This document shows positions 40,901 through 54,300 of a DNA stretch of 64,000 nucleotides, one piece after another. This DNA is from Pterobdella sp. o SKG-2022. Taxonomy: Eukaryota > Annelida > Clitellata > Hirudinida > Piscicolidae. The stretch spans positions 9,756,671 through 9,820,670 of the forward strand of contig OZ038320.1 in assembly GCA_964035795.1 (NCBI GenBank), given 5' to 3'. The notes beneath the pieces were generated by a model. It ran no database searches, was not told the DNA's origin, and saw only the letters and a list, made by a program, of their open reading frames with translations. A program made the position numbers and the translations under genes. Positions within the stretch are counted from its first letter, which is position 1, and the number at the start of each line of letters is the position of its first letter.

Positions 40901-43900
40901 TAAATCTTTTAATTCACGCACAAACTTAAAACTCATACACACACAAAATTTAGAGCCTTCATGAAGTATTTCATGTATTAAGTTTTGCATTGACATTATG
41001 CAACATCTAGTAAAATAATCGCTCAAACTTTTTTGATGAATTTCAAAGCAGTTCAAATTCAAATTAATTTCATTGGACATTAAATATAAATTGCCAAATC
41101 ATTCACACTTGCTGCGTTGTTAACGTTTTTAGAGGTTCATACAAACTAATCTTAATGCCGCAGCACATTAAATCTTCATATGAAACAATTAATATCCATA
41201 TTTATTGATGAGTAAACATTTTTTAGTATCTTTCGTGAAATTATTTATTTACAAAAAACTTTGCATCTCACCTAAACAATATTCATGCCAAAAAAATTCT
41301 CAAATGGCATATATCATTTGAAGAATGGAACACACAAAGCAAATTATAAGAGGCATATTGGCCCAGTCACGAATATCAGGCACATGAAAGTTTTTTCAAT
41401 TTGCTGCACATATTAATATCATTTTTCCAAGGCACATACTTAATCTAAAAATCATTAGTCTGTCTGCTTTGAGATAGCGTCATTAGATTCCCATGATATT
41501 CAAGTGAAATAAAAAATTTGATAATCAAATTTTTTTCCAAAAGTTATATAAGTTGGTGGAAGTTTGAAAGATTCAGTTTGAAATAAGTTGAAAAAAGGTT
41601 TAAAAGTTAATAAATTTAATTTTACACTTTTTCGATCAAATCGACTCAGTTAAGTTTTCAGAAAAAACATTTCTTGTCACTTCTAAAAATTTTGGAAGCA
41701 TATCGCAAAGGACTCAACACCAGATTTTCAATCACTTCAAAATATATTAAAAAACAGTTTAACCATATCGATTGCTGAGAATCACAAAAGAATCTTCAAA
41801 GTTTGAGACGCTGAAGTAGATGTATACGAAAGACATATTTTTTTTAAATATTAGAAATCTTAGAAAAAGGCTTGATGGCTTGAAAGATAGAGTTTCTGAG
41901 AGGATGATATGACTTGCCTGAAGCTACATAATTAAAAACAAAATTTTTAATCAAAACTCCACTTTTGTAATTAAAAATGGAGTTTCTTTATTAAAGATGG
42001 CTGATCAGTGACACATATGATGGATAATAATGAATTAAATCAATGACTTTTCAAATCATTCATTTTGATCGGTTTTGAACACAAAATCTTCAAACTATAC
42101 TTCTTTAAAAGCTTCTAATTGAATGAATTAGGCGAAAGCTTTATGTTTGTTGAAAAGAACTAATTCACAGAATTTTTAGTTTTATTGGTTAGAGTTTTTT
42201 AAATATAAATTATAAATCATCTCTCAAATATTAAATGAAAATTCCCAAACATCAATTTTCTCTATAATTTTATCCAGAAAGTGCTTTTAAAAATTCTTCA
42301 TAAATTTTCTAAAAAATTTTAAGTTTCACTGAAAACAATTTTAGATAATCAATATCGAAAAATTTAGAAAAATAATTCTTTTAAAGTGATAAAATCAATA
42401 GGTTTACAGGTGGCCATGATGAGATATCTACGGAAAAAAATTTTAAATACTTTCGACGATTTTAAAAATATTTTAAAAACCGAAAACTTTCAATTTATTC
42501 AAAAAATCTTTCAAAAAGTTTCAGAATCAATAAAAACTCACACAACCAACGAGACATTTGAGGCAAAATAATTTTGACAGAGAAACACAAAACCAAAAAA
42601 TCGTAAAGCATTGAAACACAAAGCATGGTACAGACCCAAGCAACAATGAAACATCGAGGTACCCTGTTTAAGGTGGTTCTGCAGAAGATCCTCTACGAAA
42701 ACCTGCTCTCTGGCTGATGTAACGTGTGCCAGGTGTCCACCGAGTCTATGCAGGGTTGTAGGGTGTCAGTGTGGTATAGGCTTAATTGAAGAAAGGTCTA
42801 TGTAGTGGTAGTTTATATAAAGGAGTATCAGTTTAATATGAGCTTAAACGAAGAGTTAACTTATAATTTGTATGTAAAAAGGGTTCGTTAAATGATAGGA
42901 AATTTTTCAAAATTCAAGGATATTGGACGAATAGAAGAAATAGGGACAAAAAACATAACAATGTGAAAAATAGAATGATCGAGGTGCTAGTCAAGACAGC
43001 TTTGTAGTTTGAACCAGAAAAACTTTTGGAAACTGATTTTGGAAAAAAAGTTTAGAATCAGAATGAAGAAGATAATATATTAAAATTTATAATTAAAGTT
43101 CCAAATTTAAAATTCAAAAAAGTCTTTTTCAATTTCACTCAAATATGATAGTAACGAAAAAAAATCTTAATAGAACTTCTTTAGTTTTTAGTGTCCCCAG
43201 TAGCTTAAGAGGTTGTATTCAAATGGGTTATTTATGAGTAATCAGTCATGAAACTAAAAACTTTGCAAACTTATTTTTTTTCTATTGTAAACATAAAAAT
43301 CCTTTAATGAATATTAACTAAAAAAAACTCTAGAAAGTTTCATAATATGTCAAAAGCAATCTGGAATCTAACACGGCAGTTTGCAAAATGTAGTGTGAGA
43401 CTGGTAAACTTTAAAATTAATGAAATTTGACTAAGACGGAAATATTTCATTTGAAAGCGAAGTTTTGCTATTGGACGTTATTCTATCCATTCAAATTTGA
43501 AAACTTTCATAGTTTGAATCTCATTGAAAAAAATTATCGCATAAAAAGAAAATAGAAGAATTTCTCCAAAACTCTATTCTTGAAATGAAAATGCATCCGT
43601 ATATTCTGAAATCAAAATATTAGTATATTTGAAGATCAAATATTTCAAGTAGTAACTTTTGAATCTATTTTTTGAATAGAAGCTAAATTTTACAAATGCA
43701 ACTTCTTTACATCGATACATACAAAGAACACATGGGCATGTGGAATAAAAGCAGGCAAACATCAAGAGTAACAATACATGTTCAAAAATACTGCAGAAAA
43801 CATAACTTCCCAAAACTTTCAACAGGATATCATTCAAATAAATTTTGATAGAATATATGAATAAGATTCAACAATGTCGAAACATGAATGGAAAACAGAA

Positions 43901-45314
43901 AATTTGTAATAATATCAACAACAAAACATTCATAAATTTAAATGGAAATTTAACTTTCCAGGATGAAAACCATCATAGATAGCCTTGAGCATGTCAATTG
44001 CATTACACTAGCAGGAACAAAAGTTTGGGTGCATAGCAGACTTTAATACATCAATTCGGCCCTGCCACTCGGTCTTTTGATTAACACTCAAACAACAAAA
44101 AGACTGAAGTTTCAATTCAATTTGAAAGCGCATCTATTTAAGAGGGCCTTCATCAATAACTTCCTTTTTTTACAAATATTTTCAAACTTTCCATATTCTT
44201 TTTCCACCTTTAAAATAAGCCCATTTTTTTGTTTTGACAAACAAGATTATTTTTAATTTGGAAGAATTTAAATTTTGAAAAGTTTAATTTATTTCAATTT
44301 TTTTGGAAATTTGAACGTTTTATTCATCAACACCGATGCATTTTTTACTCGATTAAATTTTTTTTATTTCCGAAGTTTCATTAATTTTTCGTTCTTTAAA
44401 AATTTTTAAATTGAATCACTTGTTGTTTTTTCCACTACTTTTTAACAAATTTCGATTAATTTATTTTTCTGCTTTTGTTTTAATTAATCAACTTTGCACC
44501 CAACCATCCATCTATTCATCCAGCCACATATTCACTCATTTTTTATCCATCCAAGCACCCATTCATCTATCTATCCAATCATTCATCAGTTTAATCATCC
44601 ATCAATCCATCTATTCATCAAACCATCCATTCATCCAGTCATCTATCAATTTATCAAATCATGCATGCATGCATCCATCCATCAATCCGTTTACCCACGT
44701 AACCACTCATTCTCTCCACCCACCTTTCACACATCTCTTGGGCAGCATGGTGGGTGGTAACATGTTCAAAAAGTTTGTACTTTGACACGTTCCACTTGCT
44801 TTTGTCACCAATGCCAATGTTTGCACCTTTGTTTTCAGATTTGTTTTGTTTATTCGTATTTAAAAGGTTTTTTTCATTAGCATCGTAGTTATAAGTGTGA
44901 TCTTTGTTGTCCAAACTGTTTGATAGTATATTTGCTCGAAGCTCCAAAGCTTGATGATGGTTGAAAGTAAGGCCTGTGAGAAAGGTTTAGATATAGGTGA
45001 GTTATGGCTATTCGAAAAAACAGAATGCTTTTTCATTCGATTATTTGAATGGTATCTTCAATAGTAGAAATTCGCTTAATAAATTCTAATTAAACTTTAA
45101 AAACTTTAAAATTTTATTTTTAGCCTTTTTCATTCAATTTTCAGCTTTTTTCCAATTTATTCAAACTTATTGATTTTTTTTTCATTATTCCACTTTTGAT
45201 TTTTCTTTTTTTCAAAACTCAAACACTAACCTCTGTTATAAGCAGCAGTGGTGCTGGTAGCACCGACAGCATCTTGTGGCTGGTACTGGCTGAAGTAGGT
45301 CCAGCCATCAGAAT
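34949..45314 (-). CDS. lectin gene: C-type lectin-like domain exons
   Basis: Six phase-consistent exons encode 243 residues. After SDGWTYFSQYQPQ and an Asn-rich spacer, the domain starts with YKLFEHVTTHHAAQEMCER, then LGGHLAHVTSAREQVFV, YWLGGRR, QWKWTDVYGRV, FTAFAPGKPDN, PEECLYIKYS and LRWDDAPC, and ends VFCEID. The four canonical cysteines are present (MCER, EECLY, APCD, FCEI), and the WLGG core is recognisable. The long-loop Ca2+ motif EPN/QPD is replaced by KPD and WND by WDD, so sugar binding through the classical site is doubtful. A Gly/Arg/Ser insert with an extra Cys (SCMMQQ) lies before the WTD strand. Confidence 0.9.
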
Positions 45315-48300
45315 CTGCAATGACATTAATGTAGTTGTGGGAGGTTCATGAGAAACATTATGTATTGAATGGTAAAAATAATAATAATAAATTTATAATA
45401 ACAGTACACTATAAAAATAAATATAAAAAAAATGAAAATAGATACAAACATAAAATGGAGTTTTAAATAAACCCTAAAAACTATTATTGTGGAAGTATTT
45501 AAATTTTTGAGTACCAGTGTTATTTGAATTATTTTTTATTGGTGATGTAGCCTATTAAAATGCATAAGGTTGTCCCCTGCTGTCGTCAGCATGGTCAGCA
45601 CATTACGCATAAATCCTCTTCTATAATTAAAAACCATTCAAGTTTTAAAACACAAATTCCATTTTTTATAAAGTCATGATTTAAAAAATATTCAACAAAT
45701 ATCATCTGAATTCCTTAATTAGCACATACTTCTGTCTGACTTCCTGACTCGGGTTTGTATACATTTATATTGTCTTTGTTATTTACCATTCACGTTTATT
45801 TCCGTTTTTCATTAGAGCAACTTATGGCGTGAAAATAAAATTCAATTCAGTCAAAAAGAGTCATAAAAAGGTAATAAAAGATTTAATTTTGCATGATAAA
45901 ATTTTCCATCTTGATGGGTATTTTTCAGTTTCAAGTACAAGGTTGCTGGATTCATTCCTTGATGACTCCATCAGCATGCTTTTCAATCATCTCCATCCTC
46001 TCTCAAACACTACATAGGACATAACTGTATTTCCAAGCCATGATATACAACAATTTCTTTAATGAAAATATAGAAATCAGTGTAAGAAAGTTAATATTAT
46101 ATATTAGGTTGATTTAAAAGCTTAAAAATCTACTAAAATTAAGTGAAATCAAAACTCTTGTATTGAAACTGTATTTCAGACCAGAAATACTTTATACAAG
46201 AAAAATCATAAGGATAAATTTTGAAATCTTTATGGAATATTTCGCTTCAGATACTGAAAAGGATTTTTCTATGAGCTACAAAAGTTTTAAGCCGGAACAT
46301 TACAGTCTACTTAAGACACGCATTGCAGAACTAATGCTTATATAACAACCTTTAACTCTGCACCTTGTAAACACGCCATTTATTGAGTTTCTTCATGTAG
46401 TTTTTTCAGGAAACTTTCGATCGTATGACATCCACGTAACGGTTTGCTTCGATGGATTTAGTAATGAAAAAACTTTGGAAGAAAATTTGAAAATTTATAA
46501 AACAAGACTGAAATAAAAGTCTAGTGTGAAAATGCTTGGAATAAAGCTCAATTGAAATGAGCGTGGTGTTAATTGATGGGTACTAATGATGCGGGGATTG
46601 AGATGAAATGTCTTTAAAACCACATACTCAACACAAACTTCATTTTCTATTAAAATCACTTAATAATAGTAATTGATTAGATAACTTAAACTAAGCTTTA
46701 AGCTACTTTATGGCTTAATATGAAAATAGGAAGATCACTTTTTCAAAAATTTTAAAAATAAATTTCAAAAATATTGACTCCAAACGTTTGTTTAGCAAAA
46801 ATCTAATTTTTCAGAATCACAACTGATACAACAGATGTCAAACATGACAGACAAAATGATGTCACAGATAGCGCTTGTTGCAGCTGAAACTTTGTGCAAA
46901 CCACAAAAATTTAATTACTTTTGTTTAATATTTCTTCATTTAATTAGTTTTTTTCCAAACTTAAAATTAATTTTTTTCAATGTGTTCAAAAACATGCTTT
47001 AATATCACAAACGCTTCCTTCATTGAATCTTGAAGTCCGTTTAATACGTTTGCCGCCATTGCTGGTGGTTAGATAGCCATCTAAAGGCACTTTGGAATGC
47101 TCTATATTTAACAGTGCTTAAAAAATTTAATTTATCAAAATAAAAAAATTAAGCGGTACAAAAAATAAAATTTTCTAAACAAAAAGGCTATTCTCAAAAT
47201 ATGTTTTCACAATAACTTTTAAGCAAATTTTTTAAACAGTTAATTCCATATATTTTTAAGCTTCTTGTTAATGTCAGTAATAGTGACTTTTCCGTTTTCA
47301 CAATAGGATAACGATAAAATAATGACGATAATAATTTTTTATTCTTTGTTTATACTGCTAACAGTAACGCTTTATAATCTCTATTTATTGGTGCAGAAAA
47401 CATGCTAAATGCCTGTAATAATATTTAATACAAACTAATAAAAGCTTGGGATTTAAAAAAAAAAATAAATGATTCAATAAATCGTAAACATATCTTTTTA
47501 ATATCATTAAAAATTTTGGAAAATTTTAAAAAAGAGGACGAAGAGGGAAATGGGGTTACAATAGATATAGGACTGAATTGCAAGCATAACGAGGGCATAT
47601 AACCTGGCGCATATCACTCATAAGTATGATACACAGAGGATGTAATAGCATAATCTAATAGAAGAAAAAGAATTGAAGCAAAAGTTTATAGCTGAATGTT
47701 TACGGAAAACAGTAATGATGCATACATTAGTACTCATAAAAGCCTTTAATAATGCATTACTCTCGTAAACACCATTTTCTTCATCATTTAGAGGTTTTCC
47801 TATCATTGTATACACTGAGTGAGGGTCGATCAAGAGCAAACATGCTGTCAAAATGTTAAATGTGTAACTTCAATGCTCTTTCAAGGATTTTGATACATCC
47901 CCTATTGAGTTTTTATTATTTCAGCTTTATGCTTTGAAACTTAAATAGTGAAATTATCATTTTTTATTGTTAATTTATTTTAAATATTTCAATTTTATAT
48001 TTTTGATTTTATTTTTTAGTAAGATGAAAGTTTCCTAACGACTTCCACGATACACCTAATTATTATTATTAAGATTTTTATAGCGCACAGTTATCAATTC
48101 AAGATTGCTTTAGAGGCGCTCAAGGTTTGTAAAAGATTATGACTGGGGATGTTTATGATATAAGTGAGTTTTCGAAAGTTTGCGAAAGTTCATGAGAGAA
48201 GTCGTGCTGTACAATAATGCTACACATGGGTGGTGTATAAAGAGAGCAGAGGATTGGTCCCAGAACGGAGCCCTGCGGCACGCCTGAGTTGAGTGATTTA

Positions 48301-51300
48301 AGAGAAGAAAAGAAATTGTCCATTTTAACGAACTGAGAACGTTGAGAAAGGTAAGAGCAAAACCAAGAAAGAGCGAGCTCAGAAATATTGAAGTGTCTAT
48401 TCAAAATATCAATTAAGATATTGTGATCGAGAGAGTCAAAAGCAGCAGAAAGGTCTAGCGAAACCAAAACGGCCGCATGTCCAGTGGCGCAGATGTTGCG
48501 AAGACTGTCAGTGATGCGTAAGAGTGTGGTTTCTGTTGAGTGGTGCTTGCGATATGCTGATTGGAAAGGATTAAAATTAGGAGATGATGAAACGTGAGAA
48601 GTTATTCTGGAATGAACGAGTCTTTCGATAATTTTTGAAATGGTGCTCAAGTTAGAAATAGGACGGTAGTTCGAAGGAATGGTAGGGTCCAAATTGCCTT
48701 TCTTAGGGCGAACTTGTGCTGTTTTAAAGGAGGCGGGGAATATTGCTTGCGAAAAAGACAAGTTGCTAAGTTTGGAAATTATTGGAGCAAAGAGGTGAGA
48801 AAAGCGTTTTAAAGTGGATGTGGGGATTAAGTCTAATGGAGAAGATTTGTTGAGTAAAGAGCGACTTAGCCTACTCACTTCTTCAATACTGACAAATGAA
48901 AAATAAGAGAGTGGTGTTCGATTGTGTGGTAGAATAGGGTCTGTGCAGCGCAAAATGGACGTTGGCAAAGATTTGTAAATAAAAGCGATTTTCTCTTTAA
49001 AAAAGCTACTAAAGTTATTCACAAAATTGTTAGCTTCTGAAGAGCTGCGTGGTGAAGAAGGAGGAGATCTATGTAGGATGGAGTTGGCAGTTTTCCAAAA
49101 AACTTTCGAGTTTGGTTTGACAGATGCAAGCATGTTGATAAAATAATCAGCACGGGATTTAAAGATGAGAGCGCGAGCAGTCTTCCGAGATTCCTTGAGG
49201 GCAGCAAGAAGACTGGCTGGAACGGGCTTGGATGACCTTAAGAATAAGGAAATTTTTCTCTCAAGTTTTCGTCTTTTTCTTTTGGCGGCAATGGCGTCAG
49301 TGGATAGCTTGTGATGGGAGTGACTGCTGGTGCGAAAGAGGTGGGTGCGAAAAGGGGCATGGTGGTCGATGAGTGATTGAAAAGAGTTGTTCATTGTTGT
49401 AAGAAACTCTTCAACTGAAACATCAAAAAGGTTAGTTGGTGTATTATGGATATATCTGAAATCTTTCTCGAAGACAGCATCATCAAAGTTTTCAAAGGAG
49501 CGAGAAATTACAATGCGAAGGGGAAGGGGAGGAGGAGCGAGGTTGAGACTGCATAAAATAAGATAGTGATCGGAGTCAAAAGTTTTTCTGCCGATTTCTT
49601 GTATGAGGTGACTGTTAGGTTTTGGAGTAATAATGAGGTCAAGGATGTTACCAAGTCTGTGGGTGGGGAAGTCTATGTGCTGGACCAGCTCGAGTCCACG
49701 TAAAAGAGCACTAAGCGGGTTGTCATGAGACGTACAATTTGGGTTGTTGGAATCACCAGCCAATATAAAATTTGAAGAAAGAGAATAAAGAAAATAGAGA
49801 TGAGACGTGAGCTCGCCAATAAAATTGCCGGTGTTTGGAGGACGGTAGATCACCGATAGAAACAAACAGTGTGACGAAAAAGACACTGGCTGTCAATGAT
49901 TCAAAAGAAGAGTGGGACGGGGATTTAATGGCATCCAATCTAATGGAGTTTCTGGAAATTACAGAAATACCTCCACCTCGTTTACCAATGGGTCGGTGTG
50001 AGTGCAAGACATGAAAGCCATGAGGCACAATGTCATATTTTGTGACATTGTCTGCGTTTTCAGGAATCCAAGTTTCCGTCAAAGCAATAATGTCAAGTTT
50101 AAGAGAAAGCATAGTATAGAGTATAATAGAAGATTTACTACGAGTAGACCTAGGATTGAGGAGAGCGAATTTAGTAGACAAGGGTACATTGTGGACTTTA
50201 GGATGAGAGGCTTACCGTCATTCCCAAGCCGTACGTTCCATCTTGAGTCGCACTTGTTGTCTATAAAGGAGACAAGGATGTTGTGACGTGGTGTCATGGC
50301 AAGAGCGCTTTGATTTAAAGCAGGGAACACAAAAGGAAGGAGAGGTTTTAGGGCAGTTGTCAGACGAATGGTCTGCCGCAGTGCTTACATACTCTAGGAT
50401 TTTGGCACTTTGATATGTTATGACCATAAGTCTGACAATTCAAACATCTAGTTGGCTTAATTAATAAAATATATCAGCTTTAAGTGTTTATAAATTTATT
50501 TTCAAACATCTTTCTTCAACTAATTGAAAATTAATTTCTAACTAATTGTTCTCAACGCTTAATTGCTCACTTGATGTTTGCCTGGATATTCAGATGAGCT
50601 GGTCATGTTTCGCTGAACCATGCCCATCATGATTATGTGGAGGAAGAAGAGAAGGAATGGAAAAAATAGAAAAAGAAGTGGAAAGAAAATGAAAAACACA
50701 GAGTATGAAGAGGAAAAGAACGGAGAAAAGAAGTAAAAAAATTTTTGAAAAGTAAGATGAAACTATTAAAAAAAATGATGGAAATAAACGAGAAAAAAAA
50801 AAGAGATTTATAAAAAAACGAAATTAAGGAAAAAAATAAAGACAAAGAAATTAAAAGAAAAAAGAACTTTTTTATTTTTTGTTATAGTTGGACAATTTTT
50901 TTGCAGTTCTGGATGATTTGTTAGTTCTTTTTATAATCGTACAAATAATTTTTAAATGGTTTTCCAAAATATATTTTGCATTTAAGTCAAACTACTTTTT
51001 TTAATAAAATTTGCAAAAAAATTAACTTTGATAATAATTGAATTTTTTCGAGATTTTTGTTTCAGCTTGAGTGAAAAAATACTTTATTTTAAATTAAGTT
51101 TCAAATCATCATTATTTTTTTGATATTCAAAAGCAATTGAAACTTTTCAAATATGATTTGACAAAAAAAATCATTTGAAAAAACTGAAAAACAAGCTAAA
51201 TTTTGAATACTTTGAGTGCAAGCTATAAACAAAAAATGTCAACAGCAATGAAAAAAGCCATACAGAAGGCTAATAAACTTGAAAAACGAACTTTCAATAA

Positions 51301-54300
51301 AAAAAAAGTATACGAAAACACAAAATTAATAAAAAAGTGAAGAAATATAAAAGCAGAAGTAATTTGGGTTGGATTATTGATAGAGTGCTGTCCAAAGGGA
51401 AGCTGATGTGTCAAAGAGTCACTTTGAGTCCTACCTTTCATTGCTTTTTGTTGTTGAATTTTGAAAAAATTTTCGGATTTTTTGAAAATTTTCGTTTGAT
51501 TTTTGAATAAATATAATCTTTTTGACCAATTTACTCATGGTTTGAATCGCTTTTTTAAAAAGTCTGTTTTAATAGTTTCATTTTTTTAAATTTTTTAATA
51601 GCAAAACTAAGTGCAAAAACTTTCTTCAACAAAAGTTCCAGCCTGCAGAACAGGCGTACAGCCATGCATGTAACAAATACTAACCTTGAAACCTTTTCAA
51701 TATTATCAAATCACTACCATTAATCTTGCTTTGCTCTTTATATTCCCTTATCTAAACTAATAATTTCAAATTTATTTAAAAAGATGTATTTATGTTTTTA
51801 ACACGGGCGTGTTGAACAAATGACAGCCATTACAGTGGCTTATTTCCCAGAGCCAATAATCTCATTTAGTGTGCAAACTTCACCCAAGTGATTGCAACAG
51901 TTTTTAATTAAATCTTTCAAAACACTTGAAAATTTAACTATAAAAGTTTCAGGTGTTTTGAGGAAAGGGAAGCTTAATATGCTTGATGTAGTATTTTTAA
52001 CAATTTTTGTTTTTATCGATAATAAAAATTAATTCAAAACCTTTTAGGACTAATGAAAGACTAGTAAAACGTTCCTAAGGTTTTATGTTAAGATCAATAA
52101 ACGCTTAATATGAGAATAAAAATTTAAAGAAAATTTAAAGATTATTATTGTATTTGAAAATTGCCTTGAAATAATTATTAGGCATATGATCAAATAGAGA
52201 CTGAAAAATTATTAGTTCAAAAGTATTTGATGAATATTCAACAAAATGACATGCGAAAATGGTGTGTAAAAAAGCGAGCAAACTTAAACATACAAAAATG
52301 TGGCTATAATTAATTTAAATTAATATCGTACCCATGAAGGCATTAACGCATATATAACAGAACATACACTATGGCACAATAAAGATGAATGGTCGAAATA
52401 AAGATGCCAAGTTATAAGCTGGTTTCGATGAAATAACTGAATATAATGAGAAAAACGTTGAAGAATAGTTAGAGATGAAAATTATGAAGCAATATCTTAA
52501 TATCAACACAAATAGAGCTTCGAATTCATTCATTAGTTATTCATGTTGGGTATGAGCGCAAAAAAGCCATGATCATAAATAAGACAAGATAATGTTCAAA
52601 TAAACGGGTTGTCGTCCTGATAATTTGACAGTTGAGTAATGACTGAAAGATGACGTCTATTGGAACTTTTAAGGATGTTAGATGTGTTAAAAACTGAATA
52701 ATAACCCATAACCAACAGGGTGTTTTGACCGGTTTAAGAATTCACTGTGTAATTGGGATATTTCCATTGGTGATTTGATAGCTTAATATGTTTATGAGGA
52801 TCAGCGTGTTTATGTGCGTATGGGACGTGATGCCACTATTGACTAACATTTATTTCAAGCATGCCGTGTACGATCGATATGATCATGTGATCTTCTCTTT
52901 ATACCTTTTCAAATCACTCCTAGCAGCTTGAATCATCTCCGTCATAATCAGTGGAGATTTAGTTTTTATTTTTTTTAGTTATACACTTTTTTTTTGGTTT
53001 TTTTATGATGAGCTTTCTTATTCTTTTTCGGTTTTAATTAACATGGGAAACTTATTGAATTTGTATCCCAACTTTTTATAATCCATTTATTTGGAATTAA
53101 ATTTTTTCATAACGCTGAATTTCTCAAATAATAAATATTTTAAATGAACACTTGAATACATTTTATTTTCTGTTAATTAATTTTTTTGAACAACAAATTG
53201 ACAAATAGCCTTCATTTTTCATGCAACTGTTCAAATATCACTTTATAAGTGGTCATTTATTCATTCATTAATTCTTCAAGAAGTCTTTTAACTTTTTATT
53301 TATACACCCAATCATCCATTCCTCCATTAATTCATCTATTTTTCATGTATTTATTATTTTATCTATTCATCCATAACCTATCTTTACATCCACATAAAAT
53401 TGTCAATCTAACGATACATCGAACAACATAGTAGGTTTTCAATAAGGAATTAGTTCCAAACCTTTGTAGTATTTAGAAGCGAAGTTGTTGGTAGAATGTA
53501 GCAGGGGCTGGTGGCTGACCTGGTATCTGAGCAGAGCTGGAGACTTGCAGTCTTTAGAAGCAGCCATCTCTGCTGGATTAGTGGCTTACGATGAGTATAA
53601 AACTCAAGTATTTTGTTATGATACTTATATTAGTTTAATGTATTATGTTGTAATATCATAAAGATAGTCACATGTAATAAATTTTGATAGTTATATAGAA
53701 GTTATGGTTTTATATCAAGAGAAAATCTATATGTTTCCAATGATTTTGAACTTAGCACTGTTCCTATGTTATTGCAGTGCTTATGCGGTGAAATGATATT
53801 GTGAAATATTTTCAACGGCTTACATTACAGTGAATCGCTTTTTAATAAAAAATTTGAATTTTTCAGAGATTTTGAAAAAATAATTAGAAATGTTTCCAGT
53901 AAGCGACTTCTTGTTATAAAATCCCTTACAAAGGATTTTTTCAATCTAATTATGGGATTTTTTGATGAAATATCTTTTAAAAACATTTAAATTTTTATAT
54001 TAACAGTTTATTTTTTATATTTTTGTTCCAAATAATTGTGTGTTCAATAGAATTTGAGACATAAACATTTTGAGTTTCGAAGTGCGAAATGTCAAGGGGT
54101 AATAGGACTTTATTGAGGAGTCTAATATGTGCTTCAAATAAAACCAAAAATAATTACTACCGACCTACAGTTTAATTTCAAAAAAATTTTTTTTGACGAG
54201 CAAAAAAAAATTCATCAAATTCAGTTTTTAAACTGTTTTTTGGCTATATTCAATTAAAAACAATTTAAAAATCTTTAAAGTCATTTTATAATCTCGTTTG

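Noticed and set aside
44411..44785. Two overlapping plus-strand frames rich in His, Ser, Ile and Pro
   Set aside because: They translate the (ATCC/ATTC)n array and overlap the antisense of a well-supported lectin-domain exon.
46990..47105. Minus-strand segment with GYLTTSNGGKR as a linking exon
   Set aside because: It needs one incoming base while the preceding exon ends in phase 0, and its donor is weak.
47618..47851. Minus-strand frame as missing lectin-gene exon
   Set aside because: The required phase 0 entry meets a stop codon at once, and the open frame has no lectin-gene features.
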